This document shows, piece by piece, positions 12,665 through 20,221 of a stretch of 34,890 nt of DNA. The first letter of the stretch is position 1, and each line of letters starts with the position of its first letter. A program made the translations under genes and the position numbers. Under the pieces are notes generated by a model. The model did not search any database and was not told the origin of the DNA. It saw nothing but the letters and a program-made list of their open reading frames with translations. The DNA is taken from contig NZ_JACJQG010000089.1 of NCBI RefSeq assembly GCF_014696435.1, positions 1-34,890 of the forward strand, given 5' to 3'. The stretch comes from Calothrix anomala FACHB-343. GTDB taxonomy: Bacteria; Cyanobacteriota; Cyanobacteriia; Cyanobacteriales; Nostocaceae.

Positions 12665-14818
12665 CTACCTAAATGATTGCCATATCTCCATTAATATCTG
12701 TTGACTGCTGCGTTCTGGTTCATGCTTGCGGGGACGGCGTTGAATATAAGTACCATCGGCTTGCAAATCCCAAGCTTGGCGATTATCTGCAAGCATAATT
12801 TCCAGAATATCTTGTAAAGTTTGGGAAATTTTGGGATCGACAACTGGTGTCACAACTTCCACACGGCGATTTAAGTTACTGGGTGTCCAATCGGCACTGC
12901 CAATGTAAACTTCATCTTGTCCATGATTATGAAAATGAAAGAGGCGCGAATGTTCTAAAAATCTGCCAATAATACTAATTACGCGGATATTTTCGCTAAT
13001 TCCTGCCAATCCTGGACGCAAACAGCAGATACCGCGAATAATCAGGTCGATTTTTACCCCTGCTTGGGATGCGGCGTAAAGGCTGGTAATAATTTGCGGA
13101 TCTACCAAAGAGTTCATTTTGGCAATAATTCGCCCTGTTTTACCGTTGTGACAATGTTCGATTTCCCGGCGAATTAAGGCGATAATGCGATCGCGCATAT
13201 TTACAGGTGATACTAAAAGCTGCCGATAACAAGGCTGATAAGCATAGCCTGTTAAATAATTGAATAATTCCGTTAAATCTGCGCCTAAATCTTCTCGACA
13301 ACTAAACAAGCCTAAATCAGTGTATAACTTTGCTGTTTGCGGATTGTAGTTACCAGTACCAATATGCACGTAACGCCGAATATTTGCCCCTTCTCGCCTT
13401 ACCACTAAAGCAATTTTGGCATGGGTTTTTAATCCTAATAAGCCATAGACTACATGAATTCCCGATTTCTCTAATTTCTGCGCCCAATTAATATTATTCT
13501 CTTCATCAAATCTGGCTTTTAATTCCACAACCACAGCAACTTGTTTACCACTTTCAGCCGCAGTTATTAAAGATTGAAAAATCTCCGCATCATCACAGGA
13601 GCGATACACGGTCATTTTAATTGCTAATACCTGGGGATCGCTAGCAGCTTGGGCAATAAATTCTTCTACTGAAGCGCTAAAAGATTCATAGGGATGATGT
13701 ACTAATAAATCATTTTGCTGAATAATTGTAAAAATATTCGCGCGTTTTTCTAGTTTATTAGCTTTAGTTTTTTGGCTGGCTTGATAGCAATTATGCAGCC
13801 GAGGGGGAATGATTGGCGTCCAAGGAGAATCTTGCAGTTCTGGTAAGGTTAAATCTGTAAATGACATTAAATCTTTTAAATTTAATAGTCCATCTATTTC
13901 ATAAATATCATTATCATCTATTGCCATTTCTGATAATAATATTTCTCTGACCTCTTCTGGCATTGATGGTTGGATTTCTAGCCTGACTACAGAACCGCGA
14001 TAAGTTCTTCCGCGTAACTCTTGCTGAATTGCTAATAATAAATCATCGGCTGCTTCTTTGGCTGCTGCTAAATCTGCTTTTCGAGTCAGGCGAAATAAAT
14101 GATATTCCTGAACCGTCATCTCTGGGAATAAAGCTTCTAAGTTGTGAGCTATTACCTGTTCAATGGGTACGCCCATCCAGTGAATTTCTGACTGAGATTC
14201 TGGTTGTAAATCTTCAGGTATCTCAATAAATCTAGGCAGAATAGTTGGGACTTTGACTTTAGCAAATTTTGCTTTTTCTGTTACTGGATCTCTGACAATT
14301 ACTGCCAAGTTTAAACTAAGATTAGCCATACGGGGAAAGGGATGGCTGGGATCGATAACTATGGGTGTGAGAACGGGAAAAATCCGTTCAATAAATATAC
14401 TTTGGAGGTAATCTCGCTGTTGTAAACTCAGGTCAGTGTAATTAAAAAGATGAATCCCATTCCAGGACATTTCTTGTCGCAGCACCTGCTCAAAATTTTG
14501 CTGCTGCTGATTTACCATCGGATGTAAAATTTGAGCGATCGCTTTTAATTGCTGTTGCGGAGTCAGCCCATCTGGAGTAAGTTTATTTAATCGCGCTTGC
14601 ACTTGCTCTTTGAGAAATGCTACCCGCACCATAAAATATTCATCTAAATTAGAACTGAAGATAGCTGTAAATTTCAGCTTTTCTAATAAAGGTGTACGCA
14701 GATCTAATGCTTCATGCAAAACTCGCCGATTGAATTCTAGCCAACTTAACTCTCGATTAAAGTAATACTGCGAGTCATCTAGATTAATGGTTTTACTTCT
14801 CTCTTCAGATTTGACCAT
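12665..14818 (-). CDS. ppk1: Polyphosphate kinase 1
   Basis: The 717-residue enzyme makes long-chain polyphosphate from ATP, and can act in reverse; it supports phosphate and energy storage. The N-terminal domain begins YYFNRELSWLEFNRRVLHEA. The phosphorylated His is in LKTHAKIA (His466), followed by RRYVHIGTGNYNPQTAKLYTDLGLFS. The second phospholipase-D-like domain shows HSRLFHFHNHGQDEVYIGSADW with the second active-site His. Length fits the PPK1 family (about 690-740). The ATG at 14818 gives a normal N-terminus. Upstream is a 490-bp AT-rich region. The stop codon abuts the TGCCCAA repeat array. In many cyanobacteria PPK1 is induced by phosphate limitation, but no Pho box was identified here. 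Confidence 0.97.
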   Translation of the reverse strand: MVKSEERSKTINLDDSQYYFNRELSWLEFNRRVLHEALDLRTPLLEKLKFTAIFSSNLDEYFMVRVAFLKEQVQARLNKLTPDGLTPQQQLKAIAQILHPMVNQQQQNFEQVLRQEMSWNGIHLFNYTDLSLQQRDYLQSIFIERIFPVLTPIVIDPSHPFPRMANLSLNLAVIVRDPVTEKAKFAKVKVPTILPRFIEIPEDLQPESQSEIHWMGVPIEQVIAHNLEALFPEMTVQEYHLFRLTRKADLAAAKEAADDLLLAIQQELRGRTYRGSVVRLEIQPSMPEEVREILLSEMAIDDNDIYEIDGLLNLKDLMSFTDLTLPELQDSPWTPIIPPRLHNCYQASQKTKANKLEKRANIFTIIQQNDLLVHHPYESFSASVEEFIAQAASDPQVLAIKMTVYRSCDDAEIFQSLITAAESGKQVAVVVELKARFDEENNINWAQKLEKSGIHVVYGLLGLKTHAKIALVVRREGANIRRYVHIGTGNYNPQTAKLYTDLGLFSCREDLGADLTELFNYLTGYAYQPCYRQLLVSPVNMRDRIIALIRREIEHCHNGKTGRIIAKMNSLVDPQIITSLYAASQAGVKIDLIIRGICCLRPGLAGISENIRVISIIGRFLEHSRLFHFHNHGQDEVYIGSADWTPSNLNRRVEVVTPVVDPKISQTLQDILEIMLADNRQAWDLQADGTYIQRRPRKHEPERSSQQILMEIWQSFR

Positions 14819-15443
14819 ATTAGATTGAATCTCAGATAAATTTTATTTGGAGAAAAATAGAGACGTTGGGTTTAAATATTTTTTCTGATTTGCGAAACTG
14901 GACAGGATTAGACTTTTTTAACGCAAAGATACGCAGAGTTTTTCATGTGTTTGGCAAGAATTAATTGCATTTTCAATATTAAATTGGTATTGGCTAAGAC
15001 AATTGCCAAAGAATGGTTACTATTTTGATTATATTTACATTGGTATTAAATTGGCATTAAAGTTGCTTTTTAGAAAATTTAAATTGCTGTTTATTGGTAT
15101 TAAATAGAATCTCTGGCTTAGATTAAATAATTATTAAAATTAGGTTAAAATAGGCTTAATCTTATATTTAAAACATTTATGTAATGTTTTTTACGAATCA
15201 GAAAAAATGCGGAATAACTAATATTAATGAGCTAAATATATAGCATGATTTACTAAGTAATTAATCAAGGGGTGATACCCTGACGGTGGGTGAACCCGTT
15301 GGCGATAAATGCGATCGCAAAAGCTACCTATGCCCAATGACGCCAGTTGCTACAACGGGGGGGAACCCCCGCAACGCACTGGCTCCCCCATGCCCAATAT
15401 ACAATGTACAATTATTAAAGCTACTTTACATTTCGTTATAATC
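14819..15443. other. Intergenic region between ppk and the alpha/beta hydrolase
   Basis: Positions 14819-15250 are AT-rich with repeated GGTATTAAATT-like words (15041, 15095) and an ACGCAAAGATACGCAGAG segment (14921) of a widespread cyanobacterial intergenic type. It probably carries the ppk promoter. From 15270 come small GC hairpins (GGGTGATACCC near 15271), a HIP1 site (15310) and the palindromic element at 15331-15397. Confidence 0.5.
15331..15397. repeat. Palindrome lodged between two TGCCCAAT heptamer pieces
   Basis: GCCAGTTGC (15342-15350) and GCAACGCACTGGC (15371-15383) pair with a four-base bulge, and the centre is a G-run/C-run hairpin (15357-15363 with 15366-15370). TGCCCAATG lies directly to the left and CCATGCCCAAT directly to the right. 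The arrangement looks like insertion of a palindromic element into a short heptamer array. Confidence 0.7.
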
Positions 15444-16373
15444 ATGCAGGCAATTACAGCCCCCTCTACAACCCCCATACCCGGACAGTACTGGCAATGG
15501 CGAGGGCATAAAGTTTACTATGTTAAAGCCGGAGAACAACAACTGCAACGTCCGTCTTTGCTGTTAGTGCATGGGTTTGGTGCTTCTACAGATCATTGGC
15601 GCAAGAATATCTCCGAACTGTGCCAAGATTTTCAAGTATTTGCCATTGATTTATTGGGATTTGGACGTTCAGCCAAACCTAAATTAGACTATAGCGGCGA
15701 CTTGTGGCGGGATCAACTCCACGATTTTATTAACGAAATCATTGGTGAAAAAGCAGTTTTAGTAGGTAATTCCCTTGGTGGTTATGCTTGCTTATCTGTT
15801 GCTGCACAATACCCTGAGAGTGCGGCTGGTGTAGTGTTACTAAATAGTGCAGGCCCTTTTAACGAACAACCAACAGCAGAACCAGAAGCTTTACAAACAC
15901 AAATTCAACCACCCAAACAAAAATCGGGATTACAAAAGATGCTAGGTGGTGGGGTGAAGTGGATGTTTAAGCAACCTTTATCCCAGTTTTTATTATTTCA
16001 ATATGTGCGTCAACGTTGGGTAATTCGCCAAACTCTAGAAAAAGTTTATTTAGATAAAAGTGCAATTACAGATCAATTAGTCGAAGAAATTTATCGTCCG
16101 GCTTATGATGCTGGTGCATTTGATGTATTTGTTTCGGTGTTTAGTACTCCTCAAGGTGAAAAAGTTGATGTACTGCTCAAGCAATTAACTTGTCCTTTAT
16201 TATTGTTATGGGGAGAAGCAGATCCTTGGATGAATGCTAAAGAACGTTCTCGCAAATTTCGCCAATATTATCCACAATTGCAAGAACATTTTCTTTCAGC
16301 AGGACATTGTCCTCATGATGAAATACCCTCTCGCGTCAATTCGCTGTTACGCGATTGGGTATTAGAACAATAA
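15444..16373 (+). CDS. Alpha/beta-fold hydrolase
   Basis: The product (309 residues from this start) is a serine hydrolase of the alpha/beta fold. The oxyanion-hole motif HGFG is at 43-46. The nucleophile elbow is GNSLGGYA (Ser110). The acid is the Asp in WGEADPW (about 260) and the base the His in SAGHCPHDE (about 288). The lid region (about 150-220) is basic and hydrophobic. The pattern VLVGNSLGGYACLSVAAQYP resembles cyanobacterial and plant hydrolases related to chlorophyll dephytylase and pheophytinase, but the substrate cannot be fixed from sequence. I start at ATG 15444 because the frame upstream (open to 15309) reads through repeat DNA. No signal peptide, so probably cytoplasmic or membrane-associated. 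Confidence 0.9.
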   Translation: MQAITAPSTTPIPGQYWQWRGHKVYYVKAGEQQLQRPSLLLVHGFGASTDHWRKNISELCQDFQVFAIDLLGFGRSAKPKLDYSGDLWRDQLHDFINEIIGEKAVLVGNSLGGYACLSVAAQYPESAAGVVLLNSAGPFNEQPTAEPEALQTQIQPPKQKSGLQKMLGGGVKWMFKQPLSQFLLFQYVRQRWVIRQTLEKVYLDKSAITDQLVEEIYRPAYDAGAFDVFVSVFSTPQGEKVDVLLKQLTCPLLLLWGEADPWMNAKERSRKFRQYYPQLQEHFLSAGHCPHDEIPSRVNSLLRDWVLEQ

Positions 16374-16391
16374 TTTTCTTGTGGGGTGGAC

Positions 16392-16661
16392 AAGTACGCG
16401 CTTCGGGGCATGGCAGTGCCAGTGCCCCTACAATCAACGCAATCTGCTGTACGCATTTTAAATTTATTTTATCTCGTTTCCAGCCGGAGGCTGGAAATGC
16501 GGATTCGTGGGCTGCTGCCTCGTCTTCCGATAAATTGAGGCAGAGCCTCATAAATCTACGCTCCCACGCAGAGCATGGGAGCGAGGTAGGATAAGGGTTT
16601 CGCGTTAAGTTGACACGTATGGGTAGTGCCAGTGCCCCTACAATCAACGCAATCTGCTGTA
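16392..16661. repeat. Stacked hairpins flanked by direct copies of a repeat
   Basis: The gene-free stretch 16374-16673 is repeat DNA. The bases 16392-16439 are identical to 10160-10207. A 37-base part of the same element (AGTGCCAGTGCCCCTAC onward) recurs at 16625-16661, as a direct repeat. Between the copies lie three perfect hairpins: TTTCCAGCC-GGA-GGCTGGAAA (about 16478-16498), GAGGC-AGA-GCCTC (about 16538-16550) and GCTCCCA...TGGGAGC (about 16560-16582). Open frames across this segment follow the repeats and are not counted as genes. Confidence 0.75.
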
Positions 16662-16673
16662 GTTATTTTAAAT

Positions 16674-17393
16674 TTATTTAGATATATAAGATTTACTTTC
16701 TTCCTCTATTTGTTCACTAATAATTTCAGTGCCCATATCAGGTTTATCAAGACTCACTCTCAGGAAATTTGTTTTGTCTTTGGCTGTGAATTTTTTGTCG
16801 TTATCAGAGTCTTTAATTATTTTCAGAAATAAAGCATTTTGGCTGGGAATAATTACCCAATTTTGAATTTGATGATTATTAGGAGTAACTTGAGTCAGGT
16901 TTTTACCTGATAAATCAGATATATAACCTACTATGGCGTCTTCATAGTTAAGCTTTTTATCGCCGTTTGTATCTTGTTCAATGACTCGATATAACCACAA
17001 TCTTGTAGGAGTCTTCCCAACAGCTTTGGTTTCTAGAAAATCAAAAGCGTTAATAATTACTTTTTTCTTGAATAAAAGATAAGTTGACTGTTCTTGTTTG
17101 TGATAAAAAATAAAGTTATAGATTAAATTATATTTTTCATAATTACGGGACAGACTATAGTTAGTATTTTTATCTGATTTCTGTTCTGTAGAAATAACTG
17201 GAATCATCAAATATTCTGATTGCTCTTTAATAATTAATTCACCGTAATTAACATTTGGTTGGGGTGTGGGCTGAATAGTAGTATTTGCTTGTGTCTGTTC
17301 TATCTTTTTGGTTTCAGTTGATTCACAACTAAAAGCAGTTGTAGCGATAAAAATAGCTAGAGTAATTTTTTGCCAAAAACAATTAATCATCAT
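16674..17393 (-). CDS. Putative lipoprotein with two EF-hand-like loops
   Basis: The family is not recognised. The 239-residue product starts with a basic/hydrophobic signal (residues 5-20) ending AFSC, with Cys23 as a possible lipid-attachment site; the lipobox is weak because Phe takes a normally small position. A Thr/Gln/Pro-rich linker follows (about 24-48). Two 12-residue loops look like EF-hands: DTNGDKKLNYED (141-152) and DSDNDKKFTAKD (195-206), each with acidic residues at loop positions 1, 3 or 5 and 12. The Gly normally at loop position 6 is Lys in both, so calcium binding is likely altered or weak. Probably anchored in the periplasm. It stands alone between repeat-rich regions. Confidence 0.75.
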   Translation of the reverse strand: MMINCFWQKITLAIFIATTAFSCESTETKKIEQTQANTTIQPTPQPNVNYGELIIKEQSEYLMIPVISTEQKSDKNTNYSLSRNYEKYNLIYNFIFYHKQEQSTYLLFKKKVIINAFDFLETKAVGKTPTRLWLYRVIEQDTNGDKKLNYEDAIVGYISDLSGKNLTQVTPNNHQIQNWVIIPSQNALFLKIIKDSDNDKKFTAKDKTNFLRVSLDKPDMGTEIISEQIEEESKSYISK

Positions 17394-17560
17394 GTAAATC
17401 TACCAGCCTCATATTCTATTGTCTTATTTTATGGCTGGTTGTAAAAATCGTCACAACAGTCAACAGTCAACAGTCAACGGTCAACGGTCAACAGTCAACA
17501 GTCAACACTACCATTAACTTTAATATTATTGCTGATGAAAAATGCCTCTATCAAATTCAA

Positions 17561-17586
17561 AAACCTGGTCAAGGGTGACCAGGTTT
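17561..17586. repeat. Perfect 11-bp hairpin
   Basis: AAACCTGGTCA (17561-17571) and TGACCAGGTTT (17576-17586) flank an AGGG loop. No T-run follows on either side, so an intrinsic terminator is not clear; it may terminate in combination with other factors or be a short palindromic repeat. Confidence 0.6.
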
Positions 17587-17949
17587 GCTCGAATTCACAG
17601 TTTTCAAATCGTTAAATTTGTTAAATAATTGAAGCAATCAAAAACTAGGGTGGACATAACAACTAACAACTTCAGCATTTTTTGTTTTTCCGCTTTGGGA
17701 TTTGGCTTGCCTTGTTCTCCAAGATTTATGCCACTTTTGCATTAAATATGCTGAAACTTGCTGGGCTTACTGACGGGAGACACCTGGTCATTTGCCCTTT
17801 GGTTTTTTCTTGGTGTCCTATGAATATTAATTTAGCACTGGGATAATTAAGCAAAACACTTTGTTTACCAAAATTGATATTTTGTTTAATTGCGTAATAG
17901 TCTCTCAAGATATGTTGACGGTTGACGGTTGACGGTTGACAGGTAAGTA

Positions 17950-18013
17950 GTAGGGGCACGGCACCAGTAAGATTATTGTATATACGAGAAGATTGTAGAT
18001 GCCGTGCCCCTAC
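17950..18013. repeat. MITE-like palindrome with GTAGGGGCACGGCA arms
   Basis: GTAGGGGCACGGCA (17950-17963) and TGCCGTGCCCCTAC (18000-18013) are perfect 14-bp inverted repeats around a 36-base AT-rich centre. The arm shares GTAGGGGCA with the element at 10093. It lies about 30 bp after the aldo/keto reductase stop (minus strand) and could act as its transcript end. Confidence 0.8.
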
Positions 18014-18045
18014 AGTGTGGTCTATTTACCTGAAAATTGCTGTAA

Positions 18046-19005
18046 TTACCAATTCCACATGACTGGGCTGTCGTCTAAGCGATCGCTTACAATGCGTCCA
18101 ATAGCATCAATCTCTGCAATTTCTGCTGGCGAAAGTTGGACTTGTGCGGCTAGGGCGTTGTCTTTGGCTTGTTGGGGATAACGCGCACCTGCGATCGCAT
18201 TTGCTTGGGGTTGGGCTATTAACCAGGCTAGGGCTAACTGGGCTAAACTGGCGTTGTGTTTCTCTGCAATGGGGCGGAGTTTATCTAAAGCTTGTTGGGC
18301 GCGTTCAAAGTTTTCTCCTTGAAATAACTTATTATCTGCGCGATTATCTCCCTGCTCAAATTTAGTACCGCGAGGAAATTTACCTGTTAATAATCCTTGG
18401 GCTAAGGGTGAATAAGCCAAAATAGAAATTTGATTTTCTACACAATAAGGCGTTAAATCTTTTTCTATCTGTCGCCAAAATAGGGAATAGGGCGGTTGTA
18501 CGCTATCAATTCTGCCATACTGTGATGCTTCGGCTAATTGATCGCGAGAAAAATTAGAAACTCCAATGGCGCGAATTTTACCTTGCTCTTTCAGCAAATT
18601 TAAAGCGCTCATTGTTTCCTCAATGGGGACAATTTCATTATTAAAAGAACCGGATGGCCAATGAATTTGATAAAGGTCGATATAATCAGTTTTGAGATTT
18701 TTTAACGAACGCTCACAAGCTTCTATAACTTGCTGATACTTCAGATGGTTGACAAATACTTTTGTGGCATATTCTACCTGTTCTCTGACATCGGCTAAAG
18801 CTTCAGCGACAATCTGCTCAGAATGTCCATCACCATAGACTTCAGCTGTATCAATGGTGGTAATTCCCGCCTCAAATGCAGCGCGAATTGTTTGAATTGA
18901 GTCTGCATCTTCAATTCCTACCCACATTTTTTTACCAGCTTGCCAAGTCCCCATTAAAATAGGTGTGATTTGCACAGCTGATTTTCCTAGTGTTCGCTTA
19001 GACAT
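18046..19005 (-). CDS. Aldo/keto reductase
   Basis: The product is an NADPH-dependent aldo/keto reductase of the YdjG/Tas type. In numbering from the longer start at 19023, the catalytic tetrad is Asp58 and Tyr63 (IDTAEVYG), Lys88 (YATKVF) and His121 (LYQIHWPSG). The C-terminal cofactor region has AIAGARYPQQAKDNALA. Substrate is unknown. Two in-frame ATGs compete: 19023 (MNQEITMSK) and 19005 (MSKRTLGKS). I prefer 19005 because AGGA lies eight bases upstream and MSKRTLG is a common family start; at 19023 the AGGG is too close. The gene is divergent from the DUF1802 gene, with about 70 bp shared upstream. Confidence 0.92.
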   Translation of the reverse strand: MSKRTLGKSAVQITPILMGTWQAGKKMWVGIEDADSIQTIRAAFEAGITTIDTAEVYGDGHSEQIVAEALADVREQVEYATKVFVNHLKYQQVIEACERSLKNLKTDYIDLYQIHWPSGSFNNEIVPIEETMSALNLLKEQGKIRAIGVSNFSRDQLAEASQYGRIDSVQPPYSLFWRQIEKDLTPYCVENQISILAYSPLAQGLLTGKFPRGTKFEQGDNRADNKLFQGENFERAQQALDKLRPIAEKHNASLAQLALAWLIAQPQANAIAGARYPQQAKDNALAAQVQLSPAEIAEIDAIGRIVSDRLDDSPVMWNW

Positions 19006-19090
19006 AGTTATTTCCTGATTCATTTCCCTGGATAGTTTTCTACTGTAGCGGTCTTAGAGAGAAAATAAATCAGAGTTAAACTAGATTTCA

Positions 19091-19681
19091 ATGAATTTAA
19101 GCAGAAATTTTCATGCTCTTAAGGAATGGGCGATCGCTATTGAGGCTTTAGAAAAGGGTAAGACTATTATGTTACTGCGTAAAGGCGGTATCCAGGAACA
19201 AAATGGTCGGTTTCAAGTTGCTCATGACCAAGTTTTACTTTACCCGACATTTGAGCATCAACAACCTTTTTTACTCAAACCTGATTATGCTGATGGTGTA
19301 TTTCCTGTGCCATCAGGTTGGCATCCAGAAACGGTGCGCATTGGTAGTTGGGCAGAAATTACCGATATTTTACCAGTGAGTGACGAGTCAATAGTTAATA
19401 GCTTGCTTCCTTTCCATATTTGGAATGAGCAGTTTATTAGCGATCGCTTAAAATGGAAACCTCGCCAACCATTATATATCCTCCTGCTGCGGACTTATAA
19501 ATTAGCCCAAGTCACAGAAATTCCTTACCTGACGCAATATGGTGGTTGCAAATCTTGGATTGATTTAACGCAAGGGATTGACGTACAGAATGCGCAACCA
19601 GTATTGTCTGAGTCTCGCTATCAGCAATTAGTCGAGGAAATTAGTGATATTATAGGCGATCGCAAAACTTGCAATGGATGA
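19091..19681 (+). CDS. DUF1802 family protein
   Basis: The 196-residue protein matches the DUF1802 family: ALKEWAIAIEALEKGKTIMLLRKGGI at 9-34, then LLYPTFEHQ and the C-terminal YGGCKSWIDL. Function is unknown; it is small, soluble and lacks a signal peptide or membrane segments. It is divergent from the aldo/keto reductase gene and is followed by a GGGCTGTTGACTG repeat fragment and a hairpin near 19809. Confidence 0.85.
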   Translation: MNLSRNFHALKEWAIAIEALEKGKTIMLLRKGGIQEQNGRFQVAHDQVLLYPTFEHQQPFLLKPDYADGVFPVPSGWHPETVRIGSWAEITDILPVSDESIVNSLLPFHIWNEQFISDRLKWKPRQPLYILLLRTYKLAQVTEIPYLTQYGGCKSWIDLTQGIDVQNAQPVLSESRYQQLVEEISDIIGDRKTCNG

Positions 19682-19808
19682 TACAAAAACGAATAAGGGC
19701 TGTTGACTGTTGACAAAACTCGCTAAAAAACGGGACTCCACCACAGGGAAACCGTCGGTGCTTCTCTTCGAGACGCTCCGCAAAAGCATTCATACTACCC
19801 GTAAAATA

Positions 19809-19845
19809 CCCACACTGATGCAAGCATAAAGTGTGGGCTTTCTGC
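19809..19845. terminator. Hairpin between convergent genes, possible bidirectional terminator
   Basis: CCCACAC (19809-19815) pairs with GTGTGGG (19831-19837). CTTTCT follows on the plus strand and TATTTTA on the minus strand. It lies between the DUF1802 gene (plus) and the small membrane protein gene (minus), which face each other. Confidence 0.5.
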
Positions 19846-19863
19846 TCCAATACTTGTAAAGAC

Positions 19864-20124
19864 TCAACTCAAAGGAGGAATAGAGTCTAGAAATGTCATC
19901 AACCAACCCAAAAATTTGTTTCCGAAAATAGCCGCTATTACTCCACAAAATAAAACTAGTGCAGCTAAAACAATGATATGTAACAATTTCAAATCTATAA
20001 CTGATAGCGAGATGTATTGCAGAGGGATAAGCGCCAGTACTAATCCAAATGCGATGCCTATGAGAAATTGCTTAATTATATCAGTTGAGATACGGTCTTT
20101 AGGACTATTATCCTCAGATATCAT
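19864..20124 (-). CDS. Small membrane protein, function unknown
   Basis: The 86-residue product has a short charged N-terminus (MISEDNSPKDR) and two to three hydrophobic segments (about 18-38, 45-66, possibly 69-83). A strong ribosome binding site AAGGAG lies nine bases before the ATG at 20124, which supports a real gene. No family is recognised. It lies just downstream of the large polytopic membrane protein gene on the opposite side of a repeat-poor gap but on the same strand. Confidence 0.65.
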   Translation of the reverse strand: MISEDNSPKDRISTDIIKQFLIGIAFGLVLALIPLQYISLSVIDLKLLHIIVLAALVLFCGVIAAIFGNKFLGWLMTFLDSIPPLS

Positions 20125-20221
20125 GTCAAAGTTCTCCTTATAGAATCTTGAACATTGAAATAATCGACGCTTTTTCTAGTAAACCGTTCCACTGGAATTA
20201 AGGCAAAAATTCAAAATTACC

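Larger units (their letters stand above)
17394..18045. other. Repeat-rich intergenic region, no gene seen
   Basis: Contents in order: an ACCAGCC/GGCTGGT inverted repeat (17402-17408, 17433-17439), an AACAGTC/AACGGTC heptamer array (17454-17506), a perfect 11-bp hairpin AAACCTGGTCA/TGACCAGGTTT (17561-17586), a GTTGACG heptamer array (17914-17941) and a 14-bp-arm palindrome (17950-18013). A 77-codon open frame at 17726-17959 has no family features and ends in repeat DNA. Confidence 0.7.

Noticed and set aside
12432-12704. Plus-strand frame of 90 codons across the aroE start and repeat cassette
   Set aside because: Antisense to aroE and built partly from heptamers ([12 protein letters not shown]).
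16336-16647. Minus-strand frame of 103 codons between the hydrolase and the lipoprotein
   Set aside because: It is made of palindromic repeat copies (two copies of ALALP... from the same repeat) and overlaps the hydrolase 3' end.
17726-17959. Minus-strand frame of 77 codons
   Set aside because: Its beginning is heptamer repeat and nothing in it resembles a protein family.
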